This document shows positions 22,850 through 32,397 of a stretch of 40,378 nucleotides of DNA, piece after piece. Made by a program: the position numbers and the translations under genes. Position 1 is the first letter of the stretch, and every line of letters begins with the position of its first letter. Source of the DNA: DAOLOF01 sp964463605 (GTDB lineage: Bacteria > Patescibacteriota > Microgenomatia > UBA1400 > PJMF01); assembly GCA_964463605.1 (NCBI GenBank), contig CAYXBZ010000003.1:1-40378 (forward strand), written 5' to 3'. Below the pieces are notes generated by a model that did not search any database, was not told the DNA's origin, and saw only the letters and a list, made by a program, of their open reading frames with translations.

Positions 22850-25800
22850 CTATTTCAAAAACTCCAAATTTCTGATCTCCTTCATTACTTGTTTAATAAG
22901 CTGTTTTAGATCTTCAACCGCTTCATCAGAAATCTCAAACTCTCGAGTGACTAATTTATTGGTTTTTTTGTTGGCTGGCTCAACAAAATCAAACATGCCG
23001 TGAGTGACAGTAACATTAAAGGTTCTATCTAGCTGACAAAGCAGTTTGTAAAAAACCAGCTGCCGCTGATAAGGACCCTTGATTGTATCAGGCAGGGTTT
23101 GCTCGCGCTCGGATAAATTGGCAGTTTTTATCTGGCCTTTAATAAAATTATCTGATTTTGGTTTGCCGGTTTTATAATCAACCACCCTCACCAGCTTCTT
23201 TTCTTGATCTATCCAGTCTAGGCGATCAATCTTTCCGGTTAACTCGATATTATTGGCCAACACAGCCTTGGTCCAGCCGTAACCAACCACTCTTTCTACC
23301 TCAATAATTTGAGGTAAATTTTGTGAGTGGTGCTGATAGTAGTTGCTTAGAATCTCGCGACCGTACTCCAGTCTTCTTTCATACTCACCTTCGCTGAGTA
23401 GTTCTTCGGCTAGACTTTGCTCAAAAGAGTCAAGCAAAAACTGTTCGTGAGGGATGCTTTTGGTTTGCAAGTAGCCCCGATACATCTTCTCTAAAGCCGA
23501 GTGCACCGCCGTTCCAAACGACATGAAAGGCTCTTTAGCTCTGGGTAGCCTTAGTAAATTGTTTTCTAAAAACTCTTTGGGATCCTTTAAGTAATTGTTT
23601 AAAGCCGTCACCGACAGTTTGAAATCCTTTAGGATTAACTCGAAAAACTCCTGCTCACTTAAACTAGGTTGAACAACAACTGGTGGCTCAATCATCTTTT
23701 GCAGCAACTCATCAGCCTGGCTAACAAGCTCCTCATCCTCGACAATCTTGATCTCCTCGCCCAGCTGATACAAAAACTGGCTGGCACTTTTTTGATCGGT
23801 GCGATTGTCGGCGACGATAGTTTCTGGATAGCAGATGGTAACCGAGTCCTTAGCCCTGGTTAAAGCCACGTAAAAAGCTCGTCTTTCGTCCTCATTTAAC
23901 TCCTTATCAGAAATTTGAGTGTGCTCCAAAATCCCCTCAGGTAAAGGCAAAATCTCACGCTTGCGGCGGTTACCCCATTTGCCATCAATACTCTGAATAA
24001 TGAAAACATGCTGCCATTCTTGGCCTTTAGCCTTATGAACCGTAGCTAAACTCACAGCCCCTCTTTTGATATTCAAATCCTCAACCGTAATCTGCAACTT
24101 ATGTTCTCTCATTACCGCTACCGCTTGCAGAAAATCGGCCAGCTTAAACTGACGATCGCCTGCCACCATACTTTTTACTTGTCTGTAGAGTGAGTTAAGC
24201 TCATTGAGTAAGTCAGGATAGTTTGGCTGCGCCTGCAGCCATTCAAAAATTTTAGCTTCCTTGAGCACTTGCTCAAACCAAGTAGTAAAAAGCAGCGTGT
24301 AATCAAGTTTGCTCCAGATATAAAGTTTTTTTACAAACTCAAAAATTAAATCAAACTCTTCTTCTGATAGAACTGCTTCGAGCTTGGCCTCTTTGATTGG
24401 TTGATAGCCGCGGTCAATCACTTCAAGTAAAGACAGTTTTAGTTTTCCGGCTATCCTTCCCAGTTTCATCACCTGCAAAGAATCCAGATCAAACCAAGGG
24501 TAGTGCAACACCTGATAAACCAGTTGATCTTCTTTGGCTTGTCGCAGATCAAACAAAACCTTGAAAAAATTCAGTAGTTGATTGGTAAACTCACGCTGCA
24601 AAATGTCGTCACCGCCCTCAATTTCATAACGAATACCCCATTTAGTTAAAGCCTCGGCAATCTCAACACTATCTGAGTTATAGCGGTACAAAACAGCGAT
24701 TTCATCAGGTTCTGTACCCCCTGAGATCAACTCCTTAATTTTTTTGGCAACAAAAATTGACTCCAGCGTTTGAGTGGGCGCACTATAAACCTTGATTGGA
24801 TTTTGGGGGATCTCTTTTAACGAGCGAAGCTCGTCAGCGGCACTTCTTAGTGGCTGATTTAATAATTTTAAAAGTTTGTTTTTTGCAGAATCTTGTTTAT
24901 CTGACACCTGACTTAGCTGATTGTGGCTGATTAAGTAGTGAGCCGAGTCATATATTTTTTGAGTGCACCGGTAGCCTTGAGCCAGGTTGATCACAGTCGC
25001 TCCTTGATAGCGGTCCACAAAACCGAGCATATTCTCGATTGAGGCACCCTGAAATCTAAAGATCGCCTGATGCGGATCGCCCACTACACAAATATTAGCC
25101 TTGTCGCCCCAGTAAGAAGCGAGAAGATCCACTACCTTGTTTTGGGCGCTGTTGGTGTCCTGGTACTCGTCAACCAAAAAGTAGTGAAGTTTTTCTTGAT
25201 GAAGTCTGAGTAAGAGTTCATTTTCTTGAAAGGCCTCCACCACTAGCATGATCATGTCGTCAAAATCATAACGATGGCGCTCTCGCAACTCTTGCTGATA
25301 AAGCCTGTAAAGACGCAGTAATTCGTGTTGTTTATTAAGATTTTTTTTCTTTTGAGCCAGCTCGGCCGGTTTGGTTTGATTTGAGTTTTGCTCCAACTCT
25401 TTGGCTTCATTTTCTAAAATGTGCTCAAACTGATCGGGATTAATTCCCTCCCGCTTGAGGTCAGAGATGCCGCTTAAAACCTCTTTTAAGTAATAGAGCG
25501 GCATGTTGAGCGGTTTGATCAAATCAAGTTTAGTGTTGGTGATTAGCTGTTCGATGATCTCAAAGCGCTCCAGTTCGGTGAGAGGCTCGCTATTTCTAGC
25601 TATCGAAAAATACTCGGGAAAACGTCGAATCACATCAGAACAAAAACTGTGAAAGGTACTAATATTGACGTAATAGGCGGTTGGACCGATCAGCTGGGCT
25701 AGGCGGTCGCGCATGTTTTTGGCAGCGCTGTCGGTGAAGGTGAGGGCCAAGATGGTAGAAGGGTCGGCATCGGTTTTCGCCAGCAGATTGGCAATGCGCA

Positions 25801-25942
25801 TGGTTAGCACCTGAGTTTTGCCTGTACCAGGACCTGCCACCACCATTAAAGGATTTTCTAAGGTTTCAACAGCCGCTCTTTGCTGGGTGTTGAGCTGTTT
25901 GAAGGCTTTTTGAAATGCGGTAGACGTTTTTATCTGAGGCAT
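22850..25942 (-). CDS. UvrD/PcrA-type helicase fused to a C-terminal PD-(D/E)XK nuclease
   Basis: A 1030-residue superfamily 1A DNA helicase. Motifs: Q region NTQQRAAVE (18-26), Walker A GPGTGKT (37-43), Ia LALTFTDSAAKNMRDRL, II VDEYQDTNSAQ, III VVGDPHQAIFRFQGA, V VATVHKAKGQEW, VI VALTRAK. From about residue 775 a RecB/AddA-type nuclease domain follows: LSVTALNNYLKDPKEFL, SFGTAVHSALE (the His), TGKIDRLDW (Asp), VVDYKTGKP (Asp922, Lys924) and the QRQLVFY helix. This single-chain layout recalls AddA or the RecB-like helicase-nucleases that process double-strand ends. No recognisable partner (AddB) lies beside it. Confidence 0.93.
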   Translation of the reverse strand: MPQIKTSTAFQKAFKQLNTQQRAAVETLENPLMVVAGPGTGKTQVLTMRIANLLAKTDADPSTILALTFTDSAAKNMRDRLAQLIGPTAYYVNISTFHSFCSDVIRRFPEYFSIARNSEPLTELERFEIIEQLITNTKLDLIKPLNMPLYYLKEVLSGISDLKREGINPDQFEHILENEAKELEQNSNQTKPAELAQKKKNLNKQHELLRLYRLYQQELRERHRYDFDDMIMLVVEAFQENELLLRLHQEKLHYFLVDEYQDTNSAQNKVVDLLASYWGDKANICVVGDPHQAIFRFQGASIENMLGFVDRYQGATVINLAQGYRCTQKIYDSAHYLISHNQLSQVSDKQDSAKNKLLKLLNQPLRSAADELRSLKEIPQNPIKVYSAPTQTLESIFVAKKIKELISGGTEPDEIAVLYRYNSDSVEIAEALTKWGIRYEIEGGDDILQREFTNQLLNFFKVLFDLRQAKEDQLVYQVLHYPWFDLDSLQVMKLGRIAGKLKLSLLEVIDRGYQPIKEAKLEAVLSEEEFDLIFEFVKKLYIWSKLDYTLLFTTWFEQVLKEAKIFEWLQAQPNYPDLLNELNSLYRQVKSMVAGDRQFKLADFLQAVAVMREHKLQITVEDLNIKRGAVSLATVHKAKGQEWQHVFIIQSIDGKWGNRRKREILPLPEGILEHTQISDKELNEDERRAFYVALTRAKDSVTICYPETIVADNRTDQKSASQFLYQLGEEIKIVEDEELVSQADELLQKMIEPPVVVQPSLSEQEFFELILKDFKLSVTALNNYLKDPKEFLENNLLRLPRAKEPFMSFGTAVHSALEKMYRGYLQTKSIPHEQFLLDSFEQSLAEELLSEGEYERRLEYGREILSNYYQHHSQNLPQIIEVERVVGYGWTKAVLANNIELTGKIDRLDWIDQEKKLVRVVDYKTGKPKSDNFIKGQIKTANLSEREQTLPDTIKGPYQRQLVFYKLLCQLDRTFNVTVTHGMFDFVEPANKKTNKLVTREFEISDEAVEDLKQLIKQVMKEIRNLEFLK

Positions 25943-25954
25943 ATCCCTATTTTA

Positions 25955-27037
25955 TCAGGATAGAAGCTGATAATCAGTGAGAATTTTTTTGACCTCTGAA
26001 CTCGAGTTGACCCGAACTAATTGCTGACGAATCTGCTTAGCCTGAGGAACTCCTCTGATGTACCAAGCTAGATGTTTCCTCATTGGTAAGAAGGTGTATT
26101 TTTCCTGTTGGGAGAATGTTTGTTCAAAAAGTTGAGCATGCTCCAGCGCCACTTGAGCGAGTTTTTTAGGGGTGACGGTTGAGGAATCTTGGTTAAAAAC
26201 AAACGGATTACCTTGAGCTGCTCTGCCAATTAAGACTCCATCCAAGTGATACTTTTTTGCCTGTTGCTGAGCCTGCTTTCTAGACTCAATATCGCCGTTG
26301 CCAACAATCAAGGTAGTACTCTTGACTTGATGGGCATACTCCGCCAGCTGACCGATAACTTCCCAATCAGCCTGGCCTCGATAAGCCTGCTTTAAGGTTC
26401 TGCCATGGATTGTTAGGGCAACCGGCTCAGCTTCAAGAATCACTTTTAACCAATCTTCTAACTCTGGCTGTTCATAGCCCAACCTGGTTTTAACGCTAAC
26501 CGGTAGCAGTTCTCTTTGCTCAAGTTCTTCTGCAGGTTTCAAGCCGATGGTTTGTCGTAGCTCTTTAGCGTGACTCATAAAATCTGAGTCAAAATCCTGA
26601 CAGTCCTCAAGATTTTTCCCATTAAACCAATCCTGAGCTCCTTTTTTTACAACGTCGAGAATCTCTAAAGCCAAGTTTGGAGTTTGGATTAAGCCAGCGC
26701 CAGAGCCGCCACTGGCCACGCTTTTGGAAGGACAACCCATATTGATATCAACACCATCAAATCCTAAGTATGCCACTAGAAGCGCTGCCTGTCTAAAAGA
26801 GTCTGATGTTTTACCGTAGAGCTGAGCCACTATCGGCCGCTGCGAGTTGTGATAAATAAAGGGTCGAAGTAGCCTTTGGGCACCGTGACACAATCCCTCC
26901 ACATTAACAAACTCAGCAAACACCACATCAGGAGAAGAGTATTTGCACACCATTTGCCTAAAAGGGTGATCGGTCACTCCATCCATAGGAGCTAAGCCAA
27001 CAAAGGGCTGAGACAGCTGATGCCAAAAGTTTTTCAT
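25955..27037 (-). CDS. dus: tRNA-dihydrouridine synthase
   Basis: A 360-residue FMN enzyme that reduces uridines in the tRNA D-loop. Marks: LAPMDGVTDHPFRQM (FMN pocket), VDINMGCPSKSVASGGSGAG with the catalytic Cys of (N)xGCPS, SVKTRLGY (K-x-R), LTIHGRTLKQAYRGQADWE and IVGNGDIESRKQA. A stretch of about 40 residues between DVVKKGAQDW and LLPVSVKTR is longer than in the E. coli enzymes. The gene lies 12 bases upstream of the helicase-nuclease gene on the same strand, so the two are probably one transcription unit. Confidence 0.95.
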   Translation of the reverse strand: MKNFWHQLSQPFVGLAPMDGVTDHPFRQMVCKYSSPDVVFAEFVNVEGLCHGAQRLLRPFIYHNSQRPIVAQLYGKTSDSFRQAALLVAYLGFDGVDINMGCPSKSVASGGSGAGLIQTPNLALEILDVVKKGAQDWFNGKNLEDCQDFDSDFMSHAKELRQTIGLKPAEELEQRELLPVSVKTRLGYEQPELEDWLKVILEAEPVALTIHGRTLKQAYRGQADWEVIGQLAEYAHQVKSTTLIVGNGDIESRKQAQQQAKKYHLDGVLIGRAAQGNPFVFNQDSSTVTPKKLAQVALEHAQLFEQTFSQQEKYTFLPMRKHLAWYIRGVPQAKQIRQQLVRVNSSSEVKKILTDYQLLS

Positions 27038-27082
27038 AACCTTACTATTGTACCAGGCGATAGCTATTGTTATTCGCTAGAG

Positions 27083-29035
27083 TCACTCCAAATACGCCAC
27101 CAACTGCTTAAGAACATCATTTTCAAGTGGAGGCTCTAGTTCAAACAGATATCTCATAATGAGTTGCTGGTACCGGTCAATGGCAACTTCTGTGAGTTCG
27201 CTCTGAGGATATTCTGCAAATGGTTGTAGCGCTAAAAACAGTTTTCCCATAACTTTCCCCTCAAGATAGAGCGTCTCCAATTGATTAAAAAAGCCCATAA
27301 AATCAGGCTCATACTGGCCAATTATGTAACTTTCAAATAGCTGTTCCTTATTGAAGGATAGCTCAAGTTGTTCATTACTGTCTTGATGTAAATCAAACTG
27401 CAAAAACCGATCGATCATCATCACTGCTGCTTGCTGATCATATAGAAAAATCTCAAGCCGTTGCGGTTCTTGGTTCAGATTAGTAATATTCAGTAGATAT
27501 TCACCAGAGTCTGGCTGAGAAAAATAGGTGGTAACCATAGCCGATTGATGATGAGCACACTCATAAGGATAATTGGGGTCCTGATCTCCAAGTTCCAAGC
27601 AACCGTCAAACTCATAAAAGGGGTTGGCTAGGGTATCTTGAAACAGTAGTCCTTCAATTGGCTGCTGAGTTACCTCATCAAACAGCTCTAACTCAACGTC
27701 TGGGGAGTGCAAAATCATAATATAACTTTGGTCGGTGTGAGTCGGCTGGAGATCAACTAAACTAACCATTGGTTGATCGTGCTGACTGAACACCGTGTGC
27801 GAGTAAGCCGGATCGCTGATATAAAAATCAAGCTGTTGCTCATCTTGTTGTAAATAGCCCTGACCCACTAAAAAATGACCAGGAATCTGCAATATCCCTG
27901 GTCGCCCATGATCAATCATTGACTGCAGATGTGGCTCTAAGTTTGAGTAGTGTCGATGGTACTCTAGCTTTGGCAAGCTGTTGCTTGAAGTAGAATGAGC
28001 TTGACTGATCAATCTACTCAATCTGGTGCCAGCCAACCAATTAAGCGAGCCCTGACCAACATAGCCGTCAGCCTCACGCCGCAACCACCGATTCAGAGAG
28101 CCAGGGTCAAGACTCTTGCCGTCTGGCATGTTTTCAAGCCCATGGTAGCGCATCACCATCGCCAATGAGCTAACCGCACAGCCCCAGTGGTACATCGTCA
28201 CCTGAGTTGGCGGTTGGTCTGGATTAAGCCGTCTCCAATTCCCCCACCGACGCCAATCTAAGGCATGGTTATACTCATCGTCTCGCCACGGCTGTTGATA
28301 TTGCTTAAATGCAGTCATGGGCAGGAACTGTTCCGGCTCCAAATCTAGAGAGTAAACCCTCAATTTGTTAAACCAAACAAAGGTAGGATAGGCTGCACCA
28401 GTAGTGGCTTTAAAAGAAATTTTTCCAGTGTTATTTTCGTAAGTCGGATCTTGATGATCGATAATCATCTCGTTTCCCACCCAAGCCTGGACTAGACCTT
28501 GATCAAAAATTATTACTACTCGATGTGTCTTGTTACGTTCAAGACTGTAGTCTTGAGTATGATGTAACACCACTTGATTATTCCGCAATCGAACCAAATG
28601 CACATCATCACCATAAAAGTGTAGCTCATACCAACTGTTGGTGTCTTCAAAACCCCACACCCAATTCACATCGGCATTAGTCATTGCCCTGACCTCAAAC
28701 TCCAGGCGATAATTTTCATGTTTGCCCTGCCAAAAGTCATCGAGCGGAGTCATCTCGCTGATGGTAAACGGCGTGGGAATAGACGCTTCTAATTGATTTA
28801 AAAAGTTTATTTGCCAATGACTTGGCTGACCACGCACCAGCTGCCAACGACCAAGACCAAGCTCAAAATCATCAGCAAAAATTAGTTTGGAGTGCGAGGG
28901 GAGTGGTGGAGGTAAGCTGCTGGCTGCCACCGGCTGAACGACCGATAAATTAAGTAAATATTGAGGGATTATCAACTGCTGCAACCAGACTCTAATTAAG
29001 AATAAAAATAGTGGTAGTAAGATTTGTAGTAGCAC
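27083..29035 (-). CDS. Secreted protein with LamG-like domain and C39-like cysteine peptidase domain
   Basis: A 650-residue exported protein starting at GTG. An N-terminal hydrophobic segment (about 2-30) acts as signal or anchor. Residues 50-230 look like a concanavalin/LamG-type beta domain (IFADDFELGLGRWQ, DTNSWYELHFYGDDVHLVRL). Residues about 255-430 carry a papain-like C39-type domain: MYHWGCAVSSLAMVMRY with Cys286, QIPGHFLVGQGY with His387, and ISDPAY with Asp408. The C-terminal 200 residues are beta-rich then helical and unassigned. Likely a cell-surface peptidase or carbohydrate-binding amidase. The GT4 gene lies 41 bases upstream. Confidence 0.8.
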   Translation of the reverse strand: MLLQILLPLFLFLIRVWLQQLIIPQYLLNLSVVQPVAASSLPPPLPSHSKLIFADDFELGLGRWQLVRGQPSHWQINFLNQLEASIPTPFTISEMTPLDDFWQGKHENYRLEFEVRAMTNADVNWVWGFEDTNSWYELHFYGDDVHLVRLRNNQVVLHHTQDYSLERNKTHRVVIIFDQGLVQAWVGNEMIIDHQDPTYENNTGKISFKATTGAAYPTFVWFNKLRVYSLDLEPEQFLPMTAFKQYQQPWRDDEYNHALDWRRWGNWRRLNPDQPPTQVTMYHWGCAVSSLAMVMRYHGLENMPDGKSLDPGSLNRWLRREADGYVGQGSLNWLAGTRLSRLISQAHSTSSNSLPKLEYHRHYSNLEPHLQSMIDHGRPGILQIPGHFLVGQGYLQQDEQQLDFYISDPAYSHTVFSQHDQPMVSLVDLQPTHTDQSYIMILHSPDVELELFDEVTQQPIEGLLFQDTLANPFYEFDGCLELGDQDPNYPYECAHHQSAMVTTYFSQPDSGEYLLNITNLNQEPQRLEIFLYDQQAAVMMIDRFLQFDLHQDSNEQLELSFNKEQLFESYIIGQYEPDFMGFFNQLETLYLEGKVMGKLFLALQPFAEYPQSELTEVAIDRYQQLIMRYLFELEPPLENDVLKQLVAYLE

Positions 29036-29076
29036 AAATCTAAATTAATCACGATAAACTGAAAACAAACTGAAGT

Positions 29077-30141
29077 TTAAGAAACTGGTCCAGGTCGTGA
29101 TAGTTGCTCCTGGTAAAGCTGGAGATACTGGTTAGCGATTTTGCCCCAAAAATACTGCTTGATTGTACTTAAATCAGGTATCTTAGACTGAAAGTTGCTT
29201 TTTGTGATGTTGTTTAATAATTCAAGTAGCTGCTCTGGTGAGGAAATTACATGCAGCCAATTATCCAGAGGAGAGTTAGACCAATAATCTTTTTTTATTG
29301 GGTTGTTAACAATGGCCACCGTCTCGCAGCCCACAGCTAAAGACTCCAGAGCTGATAGGTACCCCCCAACGATTACTAGATCGGCTTGCGACATTAGTGC
29401 TGCCAGTTCTTCCTCAGTAAGCCAGCCCAAAACCTGACCTGTCTCTTCACACTCATTTCGTAAAGGACCATCTCCAGCAAAATATAGAGTGAATTTTTCT
29501 GATTCGGCTTGAGCCAAACTATCAAGAATCAGCTTTACTCCTGTGTCGTCGCTTAGACGGCCAACAAAAACTATTTTTAGGTTAGAACATATTTTCTTTA
29601 TAGCAGTCTTCCTTTTGAAAAGATCCGCATCAACCCCGCCATAAATTACTTGATCGCAAGCCACTCCATAATGTTGAGAGATATACTCACCCACACCAAC
29701 AACTTTATTAGCCATTCTGCCAGCAAGTTTTTTCAAAAAGATATTCTTTTTTGGCAGGGGATAAACCCCTTCCCAGCCATGCATCGTTAGAACCCAGTTT
29801 TTTCGCGGAAACAAGATTCTTAAAGGAAAACTCCACAGCATCACATCATGGACATGGATTACATCGGCTGCAGCAGCCAACTTCCAAAAAGACAGCATCT
29901 TCCACCAAACAACCAACAGCCCTAGAAGCTTAATCTTAGGATATGAAAATCTGTTTATCTGAATACCAAAAACTTTTTCTCTAGGATTAATGCTGACACC
30001 TTGACTTGAAGCAATTACTTCCAGCTGATGGCCTTGCTTTACTAGCAGTTTGCCAACCTCAAGCACATGCCTCTGAACCCCACCCATTTCGGGATAAAAA
30101 CTAGGAGTAATCATTAATATTTTTAAGTGCTTTGGATCCAT
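29077..30141 (-). CDS. Glycosyltransferase family 4
   Basis: A 354-residue GT-B fold retaining glycosyltransferase. The N-terminal half has the acceptor-side pattern MITPSFYPEMGGVQRHVLEV and VIHVHDVMLWSFP; the C-terminal half has KIVFVGRLSDDTGVKLILDS, LYFAGDGPL and the E-x7-E region around GGYLSALESLAVGCETVAI. It adds a sugar from a nucleotide donor to a surface lipid or polysaccharide at the inner face of the membrane. It is divergent from the GT2 gene, with 44 bases between the start codons, and upstream of the C39-like gene on its own strand. Confidence 0.92.
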   Translation of the reverse strand: MDPKHLKILMITPSFYPEMGGVQRHVLEVGKLLVKQGHQLEVIASSQGVSINPREKVFGIQINRFSYPKIKLLGLLVVWWKMLSFWKLAAAADVIHVHDVMLWSFPLRILFPRKNWVLTMHGWEGVYPLPKKNIFLKKLAGRMANKVVGVGEYISQHYGVACDQVIYGGVDADLFKRKTAIKKICSNLKIVFVGRLSDDTGVKLILDSLAQAESEKFTLYFAGDGPLRNECEETGQVLGWLTEEELAALMSQADLVIVGGYLSALESLAVGCETVAIVNNPIKKDYWSNSPLDNWLHVISSPEQLLELLNNITKSNFQSKIPDLSTIKQYFWGKIANQYLQLYQEQLSRPGPVS

Positions 30142-30169
30142 ATCGTAGAAAAATAACTGTCGGCCACAT

Positions 30170-30175
30170 TATAAT
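30170..30175 (+). promoter_or_regulatory. -10 box next to the GT2 start codon
   Basis: TATAAT ends ten bases before the ATG at 30186, implying a leader of about four bases or none. This supports the ATG at 30186 over an in-frame ATG at 30132, which lies inside the divergent GT4 gene. Confidence 0.5.
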
Positions 30176-30185
30176 AGAGATTCTC

Positions 30186-31175
30186 ATGCTAAAAGTATCT
30201 CTTATCGTCACCGTCCTTAATGAGGCTCAAACAATCGAGCTGTTACTCGAGGCAATAACCACACAAACCAGGCTGCCTGATGAGTTGATCATCGTCGATG
30301 GCGGCTCCAGTGACAACACCACCAAAATCATCAATAAATTCGTAAAAACAAAAACCAAACAATCATCAAAATCAGCCAAACTGTTTAAAAACAACTTCAT
30401 CTTAAAGAAACTGCCTAACTCCAACCGCGCCCAAGCCCGCAACTGGGCAATCAGCAAAGCGAAAAATCAATTAATCGCCATCACCGACGCTGGCTGTATA
30501 CCCCAACCAAGCTGGCTGGAAAAACTTTTAGACTCCTACCAAACTACCAAAGCTCCCATCATCGGCGGCTACTTTTTTGGGCTGGCTACCAATCCCTTTG
30601 AGCAAGCCGTAGTGGCTTATACTTTGCAAGCGCCTCACACTCTCAATCCTGAAACATTTATTCCCACCACTCGCTCGGTACTTCTCACCAAAAAGATTTA
30701 CCAAGAACTCGGCGGCTTTGACGAGCAGCTTACCACCAACGAGGACTTTCCTTTTTTCTTTTTTGCCAAAGACAGGGGAGTAGAGATTGAGCTGTGCAAA
30801 GAGGCTTTAGTTGGCTGGATACCTCGCAGTAATCTTTCTCAGTTCATCAAAATGATTTTTGGGTTTGCTAAAGGGGATATTGAGGCTGGTATTGTTCGCC
30901 CCAAAGTCCAGTTGCTTTTTGGCAGATATTTGCTGGTGCTGGCCGCTGTGCTTGGTTTGATATTATTCACGAACGTCAACTTGATCAAACTGCTACCTGC
31001 TCTGCTTTTTTGGCTAGCAATCTATTTAATTTGGGCAATTTACAAAAACGCTCGCTACGCCCCTCAAGGTTGGTATTGGTTGCCTTTCTTTCAGCTGATT
31101 GCCGACTTTACAGTTATGATTGGCAGTATTACAGGCTTAGTGAGTCGTTATAAGTATCAGCCTCAGGTGAAGTAG
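30186..31175 (+). CDS. Glycosyltransferase family 2 with C-terminal membrane segments
   Basis: A 329-residue GT-A fold inverting glycosyltransferase. Motifs: VSLIVTVLNEAQTIELLLEA, LIIVDGGSSDNTTKII (nucleotide-binding Asp), NRAQARNWAI, AITDAGCIPQPSWLEKL (in place of DxD) and GGFDEQLTTNEDFPFFFFAK with the catalytic ED. Two or three membrane helices follow residue 245 (YLLVLAAVLGLILF, LLPALLFWLAIYLIWAIY, WYWLPFFQLIADFTVMIG). It probably extends a membrane-linked glycan. Its last 47 bases overlap the end of the convergent CapA gene. Confidence 0.93.
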   Translation: MLKVSLIVTVLNEAQTIELLLEAITTQTRLPDELIIVDGGSSDNTTKIINKFVKTKTKQSSKSAKLFKNNFILKKLPNSNRAQARNWAISKAKNQLIAITDAGCIPQPSWLEKLLDSYQTTKAPIIGGYFFGLATNPFEQAVVAYTLQAPHTLNPETFIPTTRSVLLTKKIYQELGGFDEQLTTNEDFPFFFFAKDRGVEIELCKEALVGWIPRSNLSQFIKMIFGFAKGDIEAGIVRPKVQLLFGRYLLVLAAVLGLILFTNVNLIKLLPALLFWLAIYLIWAIYKNARYAPQGWYWLPFFQLIADFTVMIGSITGLVSRYKYQPQVK

Positions 31176-32280
31176 AGGCCCCTTCAGACGCAGACTTATC
31201 ACTTTCATCAACCTCAGCAACTTCAACCTCTTCTTCCACAATCAACTCAACCGGCTGCCTTGATGTCATCGACACCTCAAACTCATCAAAAGAGGCCACA
31301 ACTTTTTCAGCCCCATCTTCATCAATCAAACTTTTTTCCAGAGTTAGTTGCACCAACTGACCTCTTCTCACCTCTGGAGAGAAATACTGGTCAAAGATAA
31401 AATTACCCAAAGAGTAATAAATTCTTTTTCCTTGATAGTCCTCAAGAGGTTGAATGACATGCGGATGAGAGCCAATAATCAAATCAGCGCCAGTATCCAC
31501 CAACTGATGAGCTTGATTAACTATCACCGCTCCTGGCTCCGACACATACTCATTGCCCCAATGGGCGTAAACAATTAGATAATCCACCTCATCAACCATC
31601 ATCTCCACCGCCTCGATGGCTGAGGCAAAAGTCTGATTACCAAACTGATTAAAGTTAACAAATCCCAACAAAAAATCATCAACCTCGAGCACTAAATACT
31701 CTTGGTTGTACTCCTCCATCTCTTCACTAGAAGCCACCCAACCAAAATGTTCGATTCTGGCCTGCGACAGATAATTCAAGGTGGAGATAATACCATCCAC
31801 TCCAAAGTCATCCATGTGATTATTACCTAGATTCACCAGCCGCATGTTGTGATCAACCAAAAACTGATTCACCTCTGGGTCAAAGGTAAAGAAGAAGTTA
31901 TCAGTTGAACCCGGCATAGAACCTACGCTTCTTGAGGGATTATCGGTGATGGGACCCTCCAAATTAACCACCACCAAATCATGATTAGCTAGTAGTTGCT
32001 TAAGGCTATCAGACAAAAGAGCATCGTAACCCGTCTCCTGAGCCATTGTTCTGATATGACGATCCAGCATCACGTCGCCACCAAAAAGAATTTTTATCTG
32101 AGGTGAAGGAGTATCAGCTGGAACAGCTGGCAAAGTATCATGCTGAGTCCAAACAGATCCTGACTCTAAAGAAGCCCGCCGAGAAAATGACAGTAACCCA
32201 GGCTGCTTCCACCAAAGATATAATAATCCCAAAAATGAACCTATAAAAAAATAGAGTATGTAGCGAGCAAGCCTTTTCAT
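31129..32280 (-). CDS. CapA-family (poly-gamma-glutamate capsule type) metallophosphatase-like protein
   Basis: A 383-residue protein with one N-terminal anchor (YILYFFIGSFLGLLYLWW) and an outside domain of the CapA family, a calcineurin-like fold. Motifs: KILFGGDVMLDRHIRT, VVNLEGPITDN, LVNLGNNHMDDFG, IVYAHWGNEYVSEPG, LIIGSHPHVIQPLEDYQGKR and IYYSLGNFIFDQYF. The metal-binding Asp and His residues are all present. CapA proteins take part in capsule poly-gamma-glutamate synthesis in Bacillus, but the wider family occurs where that polymer does not, so the role here is uncertain. The C-terminus is acidic and Glu/Ser-rich. Confidence 0.92.
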   Translation of the reverse strand: MKRLARYILYFFIGSFLGLLYLWWKQPGLLSFSRRASLESGSVWTQHDTLPAVPADTPSPQIKILFGGDVMLDRHIRTMAQETGYDALLSDSLKQLLANHDLVVVNLEGPITDNPSRSVGSMPGSTDNFFFTFDPEVNQFLVDHNMRLVNLGNNHMDDFGVDGIISTLNYLSQARIEHFGWVASSEEMEEYNQEYLVLEVDDFLLGFVNFNQFGNQTFASAIEAVEMMVDEVDYLIVYAHWGNEYVSEPGAVIVNQAHQLVDTGADLIIGSHPHVIQPLEDYQGKRIYYSLGNFIFDQYFSPEVRRGQLVQLTLEKSLIDEDGAEKVVASFDEFEVSMTSRQPVELIVEEEVEVAEVDESDKSASEGASTSPEADTYNDSLSL

Positions 32281-32397
32281 AGGCGATTTTGTCTAAGTTT
32301 GCTATACTAATATCAGTTGAAGCAGTTTCTTTGATCATATCGCAAATTCAGTAAAAAGTGACCAGAAACTGTTGTTTATTAATTAATAAGTTAAAAA

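Noticed and set aside
31129..31175. Overlap of the GT2 and CapA gene ends as a sign of a frameshift
   Set aside because: Both C-termini are complete and plausible. A 47-base convergent overlap is unremarkable in such a compact genome.
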